Source: an uncultured Verrucomicrobiales bacterium (GTDB lineage: Bacteria; Verrucomicrobiota; Verrucomicrobiia; Verrucomicrobiales; Akkermansiaceae). From it: DNA of 64,000 nt. The DNA is taken from NCBI GenBank assembly GCA_937916135.1, contig CALFTQ010000015.1:1-64000 (forward strand), given 5' to 3'. Within the stretch, counting starts at the first letter, position 1. Each line of letters begins with the position of its first letter. Shown here in pieces: positions 26,401 to 34,303 of the stretch. The notes below the pieces were generated by a model, which was given only the letters and a program-made list of their open reading frames with translations, was not told where the DNA came from and searched no databases. Position numbers and translations under genes: made by a program.

Positions 26401-26782
26401 ACATCCGGATGTACGTGTGCTGCTGCATGTGGCGTTCCCTGAACGTTATGCTGCAGTGGAAGAACGCTGGCTTATGCATGTGCTGACTTGCCCTCAATGC
26501 ATGGAGGATATTCTTCATATGCGTGAGATGGAGCATATTACTTCCGCCTTGTCGCAGGAAGATGAAAGCAAAGAAAGCGCACCATATGCACCACGCTCCC
26601 CATTTGTTTATGACGGGGGCGGTGCTGCTGCGCCCGTGGCTTCTGCTGCGTTTAACGGAGATAGTGGCGAGGCTGCAAACTATCTGGACCAGGATGGTGA
26701 TATGGAGTGGCCCGGCTTTTTTGACGAATCAGGAGATGAGCCGCCTGATACTTATGACGGGGCAGATACGGACATGGAATAA
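26390..26782 (+). CDS. Putative zinc-finger anti-sigma factor, soluble
   Basis: A 130-residue protein whose first 50 residues match the zinc anti-sigma pattern: an upstream helix and HVLTCPQCMEDI (His27, Cys31, Cys34), the H-x3-C-x2-C zinc site of ZAS-type anti-sigma factors. The rest is acidic and disordered (FFDESGDEPPDTYDGADTDME) without a membrane span. It would therefore act as a cytoplasmic anti-sigma, perhaps redox- or partner-controlled rather than membrane-linked. Overlap with the sigma gene supports the pairing. The acidic tail, like those of other proteins in this cluster, may bind basic partners or Ca2+. Confidence 0.65.
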   Translation: MSDEHPDVRVLLHVAFPERYAAVEERWLMHVLTCPQCMEDILHMREMEHITSALSQEDESKESAPYAPRSPFVYDGGGAAAPVASAAFNGDSGEAANYLDQDGDMEWPGFFDESGDEPPDTYDGADTDME

Positions 26783-26827
26783 ATATTTTGTAAAAAACTG
26801 GAGACCTTTACCTATTGATAATGGTGT

Positions 26828-27199
26828 ATGAAACACAATGCAGAGCATCTACAGGGAATAATCAATGCTCAGGGGCAGTATATTCCCCAAGGGCATGGGG
26901 TGGAGGTATCGGTTGACACTAATCGCGATGGTGTTGTTGATACCATCGTTCACCACGGTTCGGACGCACACACTCGTGAGGTGTTGGATTCGGATTATGA
27001 CGGAAAGTTTGATATGGTGCTTGAGCACGGCACGGCGTATGATAGTTCCGTCTCGGTATACCTTGATACAGACGGCGATGGCCGCATGGATGAAATGCTC
27101 GAAGACTCGGATGGAGATGGAGTATGGGATACCCGGATGACCGATTCGGACGGCGACGGCGTGTTTGATGCGCCGGCGGAGCACGGCTTGGACTCATGA
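26828..27199 (+). CDS. DxDxDG-repeat protein A (Ca2+-binding-like)
   Basis: A 123-residue acidic protein made of repeated DTDGDGxxD-type loops: DTNRDGVVD, DSDYDGKFD, DTDGDGRMD, DSDGDGVWD and DSDGDGVFD. This D-x-D-x-D-G-x-x-D pattern is the calcium-binding loop of EF-hand, dockerin and thrombospondin type-3 repeats. No signal peptide is visible, so the protein appears cytoplasmic unless exported by a dedicated route. It is a paralogue of the next gene, and the two are the first genes after the sigma/anti-sigma pair. The function is not known; a Ca2+-responsive structural or regulatory role is suggested by the repeats alone. Confidence 0.8.
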   Translation: MKHNAEHLQGIINAQGQYIPQGHGVEVSVDTNRDGVVDTIVHHGSDAHTREVLDSDYDGKFDMVLEHGTAYDSSVSVYLDTDGDGRMDEMLEDSDGDGVWDTRMTDSDGDGVFDAPAEHGLDS

Positions 27200-27296
27200 C
27201 TCAGGCCGCGGCTCCTTTACTCCAGAGATGAGCCCCTTTTTGCCCAGGACAGATGATATTTCTTTGTTCACTACATAATAAACGTAACAGATAATT

Positions 27297-27665
27297 ATGA
27301 GCGAAGATTTAATTAATCCAGCAGACTATGTGAACGAAAAAGGTGAATATATTTACACCGGCCTGGGACAGGATATTCTATATGACTCAGATGACGATGG
27401 CGTGGTTGATTCCGCGGTGCATGCAGATGAGTCCGGGCATTATGTTCAGGCAACAGATCTGGATGGCGATGGCTATGTGGACGCGGTGATTGACCTTGGA
27501 ACGGACGATAGCGTGGAAATCACGGCTTATCTTGATTCGGATGGGAATGGCCATATGGATGTGATGCTGGTGGATGAAGATGGCGATGGAGAATGGGATG
27601 CCGGCGCGGTGGATACAGATGGAGATGGCGTGTACGAAGCCCCCATTGTTGATGGCCTGGAATAA
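27297..27665 (+). CDS. DxDxDG-repeat protein B (paralogue)
   Basis: A 122-residue protein with the same architecture as its upstream neighbour: a short N-terminal segment with EKGEYIYTGLGQD (compare NAQGQYIPQGHGV), then loops DSDDDGVVD, DLDGDGYVD, DSDGNGHMD, DEDGDGEWD and DTDGDGVYE, ending in a nearly identical VYEAPIVDGLE / VFDAPAEHGLD tail. The pair arose by tandem duplication and then diverged. There is no signal peptide. The spacing and number of loops are conserved between the copies, so the repeat layout is under selection. Role unknown; probably binds calcium. Confidence 0.8.
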   Translation: MSEDLINPADYVNEKGEYIYTGLGQDILYDSDDDGVVDSAVHADESGHYVQATDLDGDGYVDAVIDLGTDDSVEITAYLDSDGNGHMDVMLVDEDGDGEWDAGAVDTDGDGVYEAPIVDGLE

Positions 27666-27711
27666 ACTTAACTGATGGAACGACAACTTCTACCTATACT
27701 CCAATAATACT

Positions 27712-29556
27712 ATGATTAATCATTTAATTCCGGCAAATAGTGTTGTGCTTACAAAGCCAATTGCTGATAAGGACTTAATTACACTCTCTCAATCGCTGTC
27801 TTTTGTCGACAACCTGATATATGGCCGTGTGTTGCTGAGACAGAAACTGGCCAATCTGGTATTGGGCCTGGGCGAAAACATACAGGCTCAGTACGATGAA
27901 GCCGGAAAGCTGGTCAACGAAACCTTTGAAAACAACCTGCTTACAGTGCATGAAACCCTGTATGGGGTGCTGCTGCTTACAGGGAATGAGGCTGCCGTGC
28001 CGCCCGCTTTCCGAGAGCCCCGTTACAAAGTGACGGCTGATTTTATTGTGACCCAGATGTACAATGCAATTCTGACTCCGGCAGAGGTATATGCTATCTG
28101 GGGAATCCTGCGTTTTGTGGCTGGTGAGTATGGCCCGGCCTGGCAGAAAGAACTGAGAACCAAACTGGGCATTGATGAGCAGTTTGACTCTGTTATCTGC
28201 GCGGTGCTGGTTCAGAAAGCTTCCGGGTGGGTATACCGGGTAGAGAATGCTCGCGAGGCCGTTATGACGCTGGAAGCCTTTGTCACCATACTTCGTGCCG
28301 TGGTAACGGCCGTGCGTCCATCATTGAGTCGTCGAGTAAAGCTCAATGGCCTTTCTGCCGGGGCATTCCAGAACAGTGTCGACCGCACCATTTCGCAGAA
28401 TCTTCTTTCCAAGTTCAATGCGATGGGATTCCTGACCAGTAAGGTTGTGGACACCTACGTGCGCTGGCAGGTCATCAACATCAAATCCGGTGGTATTTGT
28501 GTGAATGCGCATTCAGAGCCGGCTATCTATAAGATTGTTAAAAATGTCTGCGAGGTGCTTTGCATGGAGATGCCGGAGGTATACATTTACGATGATATCG
28601 GCGGAATCAATGCATACACCACCGGTATTGACAGGCCCATCATCGTGCTTTCCCGCATGGCTGTAGGCATGCTCGATGAGCATGAACTTGCCTATATCAT
28701 CGGGCATGAGTGTGGCCACATTCTCTGCAATCATGTGAAATACCACATCATCATGAATATTCTGGCCAGTAATCTGTTCCCGGGTGGGGAACTGGTTCAT
28801 GCGGTCACCCTTGCTCCTTTGCTGAATGCCTGGCACCGTCGGAGTGAGCTGAGTGCTGACCGTGCGGGTCTGCTGGCATGTCAGAATATGGAGGCCGTGA
28901 AGCGCGCTATGCTCAAGATGATGGGAACTCCGTTCACTGAATACCAGCGCATGCGCACATCCACTCTGGTGGGCCAGGCAATCGATTTCCAGAACCTTAT
29001 GGACGAGGCCGCCCTGGACCGCACGTTCAACCTGCTTCAGACGGCAACTCTCTCGCATCCGCGAACCGTGTTCCGCTGTGTGGAGCTGCTGAACTGGATT
29101 AAGTCCGGAGAATACGAGCTGCTGATTAATGCTACTGCAAGCGAACGCGAGATTATCGCTGAGCGGAATGCTCAGAATGAAACGACTCGGGCTCAGAACG
29201 AGGTGATTGCCCGCAAGCTGGCAGATTGGGCAAGCGGGCTTTCTTCTCGTCCCTACCGTGAGTTGGTCAGAGGCGCCAGAACCCTGCTTCTCAATTCCTC
29301 TCCGGCAGACGTCCCGCCATACAACACGATTTTCTCTGTGCATACCGAGGTGGCTCAGGACAGTCACGACAAAGATACATATATTACCAGTGTGGTTATC
29401 CGCTATGTGGATTCTTCCGGCCCCAAGGAGTTTTCTGCGGAAATCTTCTCTCATGACTGGTCTGAACTGACTTCGGAGACGCAATCCCACTTCATCCGCA
29501 ATGGCAGTGATGTAAGCTGCGAGAATGTCATTTATCGTTACAATCCTCACAAATAA
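27712..29556 (+). CDS. M48-type zinc metallopeptidase with long N-terminal domain
   Basis: A 614-residue protein. Residues ~1-260 are an unrecognised helical domain. The central part is an M48-like peptidase: zinc motif HECGH (His332, Glu333, His336) in ELAYIIGHECGHILCNHV and the third ligand Glu379 in SELSADRAG, preceded by MPEVYIYDDIGGINAYTTG, typical of the family. Unlike HtpX or Ste24 it has no clear transmembrane helices around the active site and no signal peptide, so it is probably cytoplasmic or membrane-peripheral. The C-terminal ~130 residues are a separate acidic/aromatic domain. It lies between the calcium-loop proteins and three small membrane proteins. It may process proteins of this system, perhaps the microproteins, but that is inference. 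Confidence 0.85.
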   Translation: MINHLIPANSVVLTKPIADKDLITLSQSLSFVDNLIYGRVLLRQKLANLVLGLGENIQAQYDEAGKLVNETFENNLLTVHETLYGVLLLTGNEAAVPPAFREPRYKVTADFIVTQMYNAILTPAEVYAIWGILRFVAGEYGPAWQKELRTKLGIDEQFDSVICAVLVQKASGWVYRVENAREAVMTLEAFVTILRAVVTAVRPSLSRRVKLNGLSAGAFQNSVDRTISQNLLSKFNAMGFLTSKVVDTYVRWQVINIKSGGICVNAHSEPAIYKIVKNVCEVLCMEMPEVYIYDDIGGINAYTTGIDRPIIVLSRMAVGMLDEHELAYIIGHECGHILCNHVKYHIIMNILASNLFPGGELVHAVTLAPLLNAWHRRSELSADRAGLLACQNMEAVKRAMLKMMGTPFTEYQRMRTSTLVGQAIDFQNLMDEAALDRTFNLLQTATLSHPRTVFRCVELLNWIKSGEYELLINATASEREIIAERNAQNETTRAQNEVIARKLADWASGLSSRPYRELVRGARTLLLNSSPADVPPYNTIFSVHTEVAQDSHDKDTYITSVVIRYVDSSGPKEFSAEIFSHDWSELTSETQSHFIRNGSDVSCENVIYRYNPHK

Positions 29557-29576
29557 TATTTTACCATACTTTTTTT

Positions 29577-30053
29577 ATGCTTATTACTCTTTCTGCAATA
29601 GTAGCCGGTGCGGCCGTTGTATTCTTCTGGAATGAAATTGCCGGCTTCCTTGTTAAATCCTTCCTCCCCTGGATTCGGGAGAATATCAGTTCTGTATTCC
29701 CGGTTGTTGCGGAATTGGTGGATTTCATCAATAAAGGGGTGGTCACCGTTCGTCGTACTATCGTGGAGGCATATAATTGGGTGAAAACAAATCTGCTGCA
29801 CTGTTCTACGGAGTACGTTCTGGATGAGAAAGGGAATGCCTATTCCACGACTATAACCGTTATCAATGATAATGGAAAAGTCACCGGCACTGAGACAAAA
29901 CGGGTCATTTCCAAGTGGGATATGCCTGCGGAGGCCTTGGAGCAACTCACCCGCAATGCTCAGGTAACTGAGATTGATAACAAGGAAGCTATCCTCCGCA
30001 GAGCCGAAGAACAAGCCATGAAGCAGGCCATGTCTCTGTCCTCTGCTGCTTAA
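29577..30053 (+). CDS. Small membrane-anchored protein
   Basis: A 158-residue protein with one N-terminal membrane segment (ITLSAIVAGAAVVFFW, residues ~3-18) and a possible second amphipathic stretch (SFLPWIRENISSVFPVVAELVDFI). A soluble beta-rich and then helical, charged C-terminal part follows (residues ~75-158, ending EEQAMKQAMSLSSAA). No family recognised. It follows the peptidase gene by 20 nt and precedes another small membrane protein by 11 nt, so it is part of the same transcript. The fragment DEKGNAYSTT resembles motifs in neighbouring proteins but is too short to mean much. Confidence 0.65.
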   Translation: MLITLSAIVAGAAVVFFWNEIAGFLVKSFLPWIRENISSVFPVVAELVDFINKGVVTVRRTIVEAYNWVKTNLLHCSTEYVLDEKGNAYSTTITVINDNGKVTGTETKRVISKWDMPAEALEQLTRNAQVTEIDNKEAILRRAEEQAMKQAMSLSSAA

Positions 30054-30064
30054 CTTTTATTCGT

Positions 30065-30535
30065 ATGAAAAAGAAGAATACCATGACTGAGGAGCCTTTT
30101 CTTTCAATGTACACGGTGACAATCAGTGCCATAGCGATTGGTGCAATTGTGCTGGCCGGGCTTGGCCTCAAGATATATTCTGACAAAATAGAGAAAAAGC
30201 AGCGGCAGGAGTTCTACCATCTGCTGGCCAGAACCCTGTGCGACTTTTTCAGCAAAGCGGCAGAGTCGCCCTGCGCCATTCCGGAAGAGCAAATGGTGAA
30301 GATGCTTATTGCCCGCAAGCATGGAGGGTCCATTCCCGGCTTGCGGATGGTGAAGCTGCGTTTGTCTCCTTCGGAGGATAAGAATGCCTTCATCGTTGAG
30401 CTGCTGGTGTTACGTGGGCAGGAACTGTCCACTCTCCGTTTCAGCCGGATTGATTGGACCGCTTTGCCGGCTGATATTCAGACCGATGCTATTCAGGCGG
30501 CGGGCTCCGCTTCTGAATACCTGCTTATGGATTAA
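30065..30535 (+). CDS. Small single-span membrane protein
   Basis: A 156-residue protein with a short basic N-terminus (MKKKNT), a clear transmembrane helix (YTVTISAIAIGAIVLAGLGL, residues ~16-35) and a soluble domain of ~115 residues. The positive-inside rule puts the N-terminus in the cytoplasm and the soluble domain outside, although the basic KIEKKQRQ directly after the helix argues for the opposite. No recognised domain. Tightly packed between two other membrane proteins, it is probably a component of a membrane complex. Confidence 0.65.
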   Translation: MKKKNTMTEEPFLSMYTVTISAIAIGAIVLAGLGLKIYSDKIEKKQRQEFYHLLARTLCDFFSKAAESPCAIPEEQMVKMLIARKHGGSIPGLRMVKLRLSPSEDKNAFIVELLVLRGQELSTLRFSRIDWTALPADIQTDAIQAAGSASEYLLMD

Positions 30536-30556
30536 ACCGCACCCTTTCGGAATTGT

Positions 30557-31096
30557 ATGGAGGAAATTCTTGTCGATATAGCGGAAATTGCCTTTGATGC
30601 AGCATTAACCGCAGTGGTAGGCGTAAGTGCATTCCTGGCTGCCCATTTTTTCATCAGTACATACCGCGAAACCATATACTCGTGGGTAAAATCGAGGCTG
30701 CAGTTTTATCCCGGAGTGCAGCGCGTGGTCATTCGTGCCCTGAAGGCCAATTATCACGTTGATCAAGCAGTCAGGGTCAAGGTGGGGAATGCTGTTTATG
30801 TAGTGACTGAGATGCTGGGTGTCACGAGCGCAAACACTGCAGCGAAAATGACCAGTTCGCAGGCCTCTGTGCCGGATTCCGCCACAACTCGTGTCCTCAC
30901 CCCGGAGGAGCTTGCACGGTTTACAAACGGAACGGTGACAGTTTCTCACTCTGATTCTGAAGAGACCCTGATTAGTAAGGGCTGTATGCCCGAAAAAGCA
31001 GCTCGCGGCATGGGGCTTATCGATAAGAATGGCAAGGTGAAAGGCATGCACGAGGTGTGCAGTAACCAGCAGGTCATGGCAATGAGAAATACTTAG
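30557..31096 (+). CDS. Small membrane protein
   Basis: A 179-residue protein with one N-terminal hydrophobic helix (ALTAVVGVSAFLAAHFFIS, residues ~16-34) followed by a basic amphipathic stretch and a soluble C-terminal domain. Layout matches the two preceding genes (one helix, then a ~110-residue domain), and a KVxGMxEVC-like ending follows LIDKNGKV, similar in style to VINDNGKVTG in the protein at 29577. The three may be distant paralogues. It is 10 nt upstream of the first AAA+ gene. Confidence 0.65.
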   Translation: MEEILVDIAEIAFDAALTAVVGVSAFLAAHFFISTYRETIYSWVKSRLQFYPGVQRVVIRALKANYHVDQAVRVKVGNAVYVVTEMLGVTSANTAAKMTSSQASVPDSATTRVLTPEELARFTNGTVTVSHSDSEETLISKGCMPEKAARGMGLIDKNGKVKGMHEVCSNQQVMAMRNT

Positions 31097-31106
31097 AAAT
31101 AAGAAT

Positions 31107-32216
31107 ATGGAGCCTTCCCGTCAACAAACCACCACGCAGGACGTGGACCGACTGATTGAACTGGGCCTGGACCCTCAGTCCGATGACGATGTCATCGACA
31201 CCATCAGCATCGTCCCGAATGAGCGCGACTCTCAGCAGTCTGCGAATAGAGAAGAACACGCCGCCAGGAGTATAGTGGAGCAGCCGGCCGCGGCCGCTTC
31301 AGCAGGGCCTGCTCAGGCAGACTCTGAAGAGAAAAAATCAGAATCCGGCATGCAGTTTAACCTTTCCACCCCCCTGTACAGCCTGGATGATGTAGTGCTC
31401 AATGTCGAAACCCGGGAGAAGCTGGAAACTCTTCTTACCATCATACGCAAGCACGATTTCATCTATTCCACCTGGGGGCTGGAGACGGTGGACCCCGGTG
31501 GCCGCTGCGTATCGGTAAATTTTTATGGTCCCCCCGGCACCGGCAAGACCATGTGCGCCATGGCTCTGGCCCATACGTTCGGCAAGAAAATCATAGACGT
31601 GGATTATGCCGAGCTCGAATCCAAGTATGTGGGTGATACCGGCAAGAATATCGAAGCAGCTTTCCGCTTTGCCAGGGAGCATGATGCCGTCTTGTTCTTC
31701 GATGAGGCAGATTCCATCCTGGGCAAGCGCATGAGCCAGGTGACCCAGGCCACAGATCACGCCGTGAATACCAGCCGCGCGGTCATGCTCAAGCAGCTGG
31801 ACCATTACGATGGTATTGTGGTGTTTGCCACAAACCTGGCTGAGAATTTTGATAAGGCTTTTTCTCGCCGCATCCTCTCCCACATTGAGGTGGGGCTTCC
31901 GGATGCGCCTTCCCGCCGCATTCTCTGGCAGAAGTTCATGATGCCCACCGTGCCCGGCAGTGCTGAGGTAGACCTGCAGCAACTGGTTGATGCCTCTTCC
32001 GACATGAGCGGTGGCGATATGAAAAATGCTTTCGTGAAGGCGTGTTCCCTGGCGTGCCTGGAAGAAGAACCGCGGCTGAATACTCCCCACTTGCTCGAAA
32101 CGATTGCTCATGTGAAGAAAGCAAATCATGATGTGAGCCGTAATGAAACCCCGTCCGTACGCCCTCTTAGCAATGATGAGATTAATGTGCTCATTTCAGG
32201 TAAACAAAATCCTTAA
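31107..32216 (+). CDS. AAA+ ATPase 1
   Basis: A 369-residue AAA+ ATPase of the classic (FtsH/Vps4-like) clade. After an acidic, Gln/Ala-rich N-terminus (~1-85) comes a single ATPase module: Walker A GPPGTGKT (141-148), pore-loop region YAELESKYVGDTGKN (167-181), Walker B LFFDEAD (196-202), sensor 1 VVFATN and Arg finger pair Arg254-Arg255 in FSRRILSHIE. All catalytic features are intact. Such single-module enzymes form hexamers that remodel or unfold protein substrates. It is paralogous to the next gene, from which it is separated by 7 nt. Substrate unknown; neighbours suggest membrane-associated or peptidase-coupled work. Confidence 0.9.
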   Translation: MEPSRQQTTTQDVDRLIELGLDPQSDDDVIDTISIVPNERDSQQSANREEHAARSIVEQPAAAASAGPAQADSEEKKSESGMQFNLSTPLYSLDDVVLNVETREKLETLLTIIRKHDFIYSTWGLETVDPGGRCVSVNFYGPPGTGKTMCAMALAHTFGKKIIDVDYAELESKYVGDTGKNIEAAFRFAREHDAVLFFDEADSILGKRMSQVTQATDHAVNTSRAVMLKQLDHYDGIVVFATNLAENFDKAFSRRILSHIEVGLPDAPSRRILWQKFMMPTVPGSAEVDLQQLVDASSDMSGGDMKNAFVKACSLACLEEEPRLNTPHLLETIAHVKKANHDVSRNETPSVRPLSNDEINVLISGKQNP

Positions 32217-32223
32217 TCGCTGT

Positions 32224-33198
32224 ATGAACTTCTTTTTCAGAAAGAAAAGCGGTCAGCCTTCACCGCAGGAATATCCCAAATTCCAGAAAGTTGCAGACGA
32301 AAAGACTAGCTCTTCATCGGCCCCTGCAGAGCAATCACCGCAGCAGGTGAAGGAAGAGAAAAGCGAATCGTCTGCCCGCTTTTCGGCCCGCCAGCCGGTG
32401 TGCCGTTTCGAGCGGCTCATCCTCGCTCCGGAGGTGCGCCACCGCATCGATGCGCTTCTGGCCCGTATCCGCCACCACCGCATGCTGTACGAAGAGTGGA
32501 ACCTGCAGAAGATTGACCCCCAGGGCAGGCATGTGGCTGTTAATTTCTACGGAGCCTCCGGCACCGGCAAGACCATGTGCGCCGAGGCTCTGGCCGCAGC
32601 CCTGGAAAAACCCATTATCGAGGTGAGTTATGCCGAGCTCGAGTCCAAGTATGTGGGTGAAACCAGCAAGAACATACAGGCTGCTTTCCGCGCAGCCACG
32701 GAGCAGGGGGCCGTCCTCTTCTTCGATGAAGCAGATTCGCTCCTGGGCAAGCGCCTTTCCAATGTGACACAGGCCAGCGACCACGCGGTGAATACCAGCC
32801 GCTCCGTCATGCTTAAGCAGCTGGATGCCTTCGAAGGTATCGTCGTCTTTGCTTCCAACCTGGTGGAAAGCTTCGACCGCGCCTTTGTCCGCCGCATCCT
32901 GGAGCACATCGAACTTCCCCTGCCGGGGGAAGCCGAGCTCCCCGCACTCTGGCAGCACTTCATCGTCCCCCGCATCACCGGACGCGATGCGCTCGACTGG
33001 CCCCGCCTGGCCTCTCTTTCCTCCGGATTCAGCCCCGCGCTGATTCTGGATGCCGTCAAACTCGCCTGTGGCCGGGCCGTAACGGAAGCCGGAGAAACTG
33101 CCGAGCCCGTTCTCACCATGGCTCATCTGGAAGATGCTATCGCGCAGATTGCCCGCGCACGCGAGGTGGTGGGGGCTCATGGTAGCGGAAATAGATAA
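32224..33198 (+). CDS. AAA+ ATPase 2 (paralogue)
   Basis: A 324-residue paralogue of the preceding ATPase. I chose ATG 32224 (MNFFFRKKSG), just after the preceding stop, instead of the in-frame ATG at 32143 inside the upstream gene. Walker A GASGTGKT (110-117), YAELESKYVGETSKN, Walker B LFFDEAD (165-171), sensor 1 VVFASN and the RR finger in FVRRILEHIE are intact. The N-terminus is hydrophobic/aromatic and basic, possibly a membrane-surface anchor, and differs from its partner's acidic N-terminus. Two intact copies in tandem suggest a hetero-oligomer in which N-termini select different partners. Confidence 0.9.
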   Translation: MNFFFRKKSGQPSPQEYPKFQKVADEKTSSSSAPAEQSPQQVKEEKSESSARFSARQPVCRFERLILAPEVRHRIDALLARIRHHRMLYEEWNLQKIDPQGRHVAVNFYGASGTGKTMCAEALAAALEKPIIEVSYAELESKYVGETSKNIQAAFRAATEQGAVLFFDEADSLLGKRLSNVTQASDHAVNTSRSVMLKQLDAFEGIVVFASNLVESFDRAFVRRILEHIELPLPGEAELPALWQHFIVPRITGRDALDWPRLASLSSGFSPALILDAVKLACGRAVTEAGETAEPVLTMAHLEDAIAQIARAREVVGAHGSGNR

Positions 33199-33228
33199 GG
33201 AATAAATTTATAAAAACTCAATTTCAAG

Positions 33229-33903
33229 ATGACTACTCTCTCTCATGCCTCCAGCCAGTTATCACTTGAGCCCGTACAAGGCGAGGCTTTTCTCTATGCT
33301 CACAACTTATCGCTGAGCATGACTGATGAACAACTTGGTGCATTACGTGTTCTGTTGGGGGGAATCAAAACGACCAGCCTTGGAAAACTTGCAGCTCTTT
33401 GCCCTGAGTCACCCATGTGCCAAACATGGTTGGAGCAAAGTAGTGTTACGTCCGATGAGGATCGGGAGCAAGCCTTGAAAACTATCATCATGGATATGCA
33501 ATCCTACTGTACGGCAGAGTTTCAGAAAACCAAAGAGTGTGTTCAGAACCTGTTGAATGCAGTAGGTGGTGGTGCTTTGTCCAAATTGGCGGATTATGCC
33601 TTTCATACTCCCTGTTACATTGGCCCAGGAGAGGATGACTTCCGTTCCCCTTTGCATTTGGATCTCGGTAATCAATTTACTTCGGGGGTGATAGCCCCCA
33701 CGGGGGGGATATTCGATGCAGTAGTAGATATGGTTACATCACTTTTTTCTTCCAGCAAAATCACGTGCAGAAAACGCTTTGAGGAACAGTTCAAGGCAAT
33801 ATGCCAGGAGTCGCAACACCGGGCTACCATGTCTTTCGCTCATGCCTTTGATAATCTGGATGCCCTGCTGGATGCCCTTCAGAGAAAACAACCGATGACC
33901 TAA
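33229..33903 (+). CDS. Uncharacterised 224-residue protein
   Basis: Not recognised. A mostly helical soluble protein with several Cys residues. It has a Gly/Leu-rich stretch (FTSGVIAPTGGIFDAVVDMVTSLF, about 156-179) that could be an amphipathic membrane-binding helix. No signal peptide. A+T content is higher than in the ATPase genes. It is located 30 nt after AAA+ gene 2 and 13 nt before the small secreted protein, so it is probably part of the same operon. Confidence 0.6.
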   Translation: MTTLSHASSQLSLEPVQGEAFLYAHNLSLSMTDEQLGALRVLLGGIKTTSLGKLAALCPESPMCQTWLEQSSVTSDEDREQALKTIIMDMQSYCTAEFQKTKECVQNLLNAVGGGALSKLADYAFHTPCYIGPGEDDFRSPLHLDLGNQFTSGVIAPTGGIFDAVVDMVTSLFSSSKITCRKRFEEQFKAICQESQHRATMSFAHAFDNLDALLDALQRKQPMT

Positions 33904-33916
33904 CCAGATGCCATAT

Positions 33917-34117
33917 ATGAAAAATAATAAACATATCGTAAAGATGATGGCAATGGCCGCTATGATTGTTATTGCCCCGATGCCGACTCATGCTCAGTAT
34001 AGTGACTATTCGGATGCAACTTGCCAGAAGGCATACCAGTACGAACTCGAGCAGCTCAACCTGAATCACCAGATGCAAATGGAACGTTTGCAGCGTGGCC
34101 TTCGTAGTGCAGAGTAA
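33917..34117 (+). CDS. Small secreted protein
   Basis: A 66-residue precursor from ATG 33917 (an in-frame ATG lies three codons earlier at 33908). MKNNKHIVKMMAMAAMIVI then PMPTHAQY is a classic Sec signal peptide with cleavage predicted after THA. The mature part is only about 40 residues, polar and Gln/Glu-rich with heptad-like Leu spacing (YELEQLNLNHQMQMERLQRG). It is the only clearly secreted product of the plus-strand cluster besides the membrane proteins. Function unknown. Confidence 0.6.
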   Translation: MKNNKHIVKMMAMAAMIVIAPMPTHAQYSDYSDATCQKAYQYELEQLNLNHQMQMERLQRGLRSAE

Positions 34118-34303
34118 AACTGCCAAATGATAGAAGGTTTCATGAAACCGTTTGCTTATCAGGATGTTCTGTAATAGCGAAGGATGATACGGGAGGAGCA
34201 GGAAAACTACATGAGAGCCGTCGCGGACTTCAGTATCGGTATTTTGCTTACTGATATCTGCATGGGGGCGAGAGTCCGTTAACAGATATAGAATAAAGAC
34301 AAC

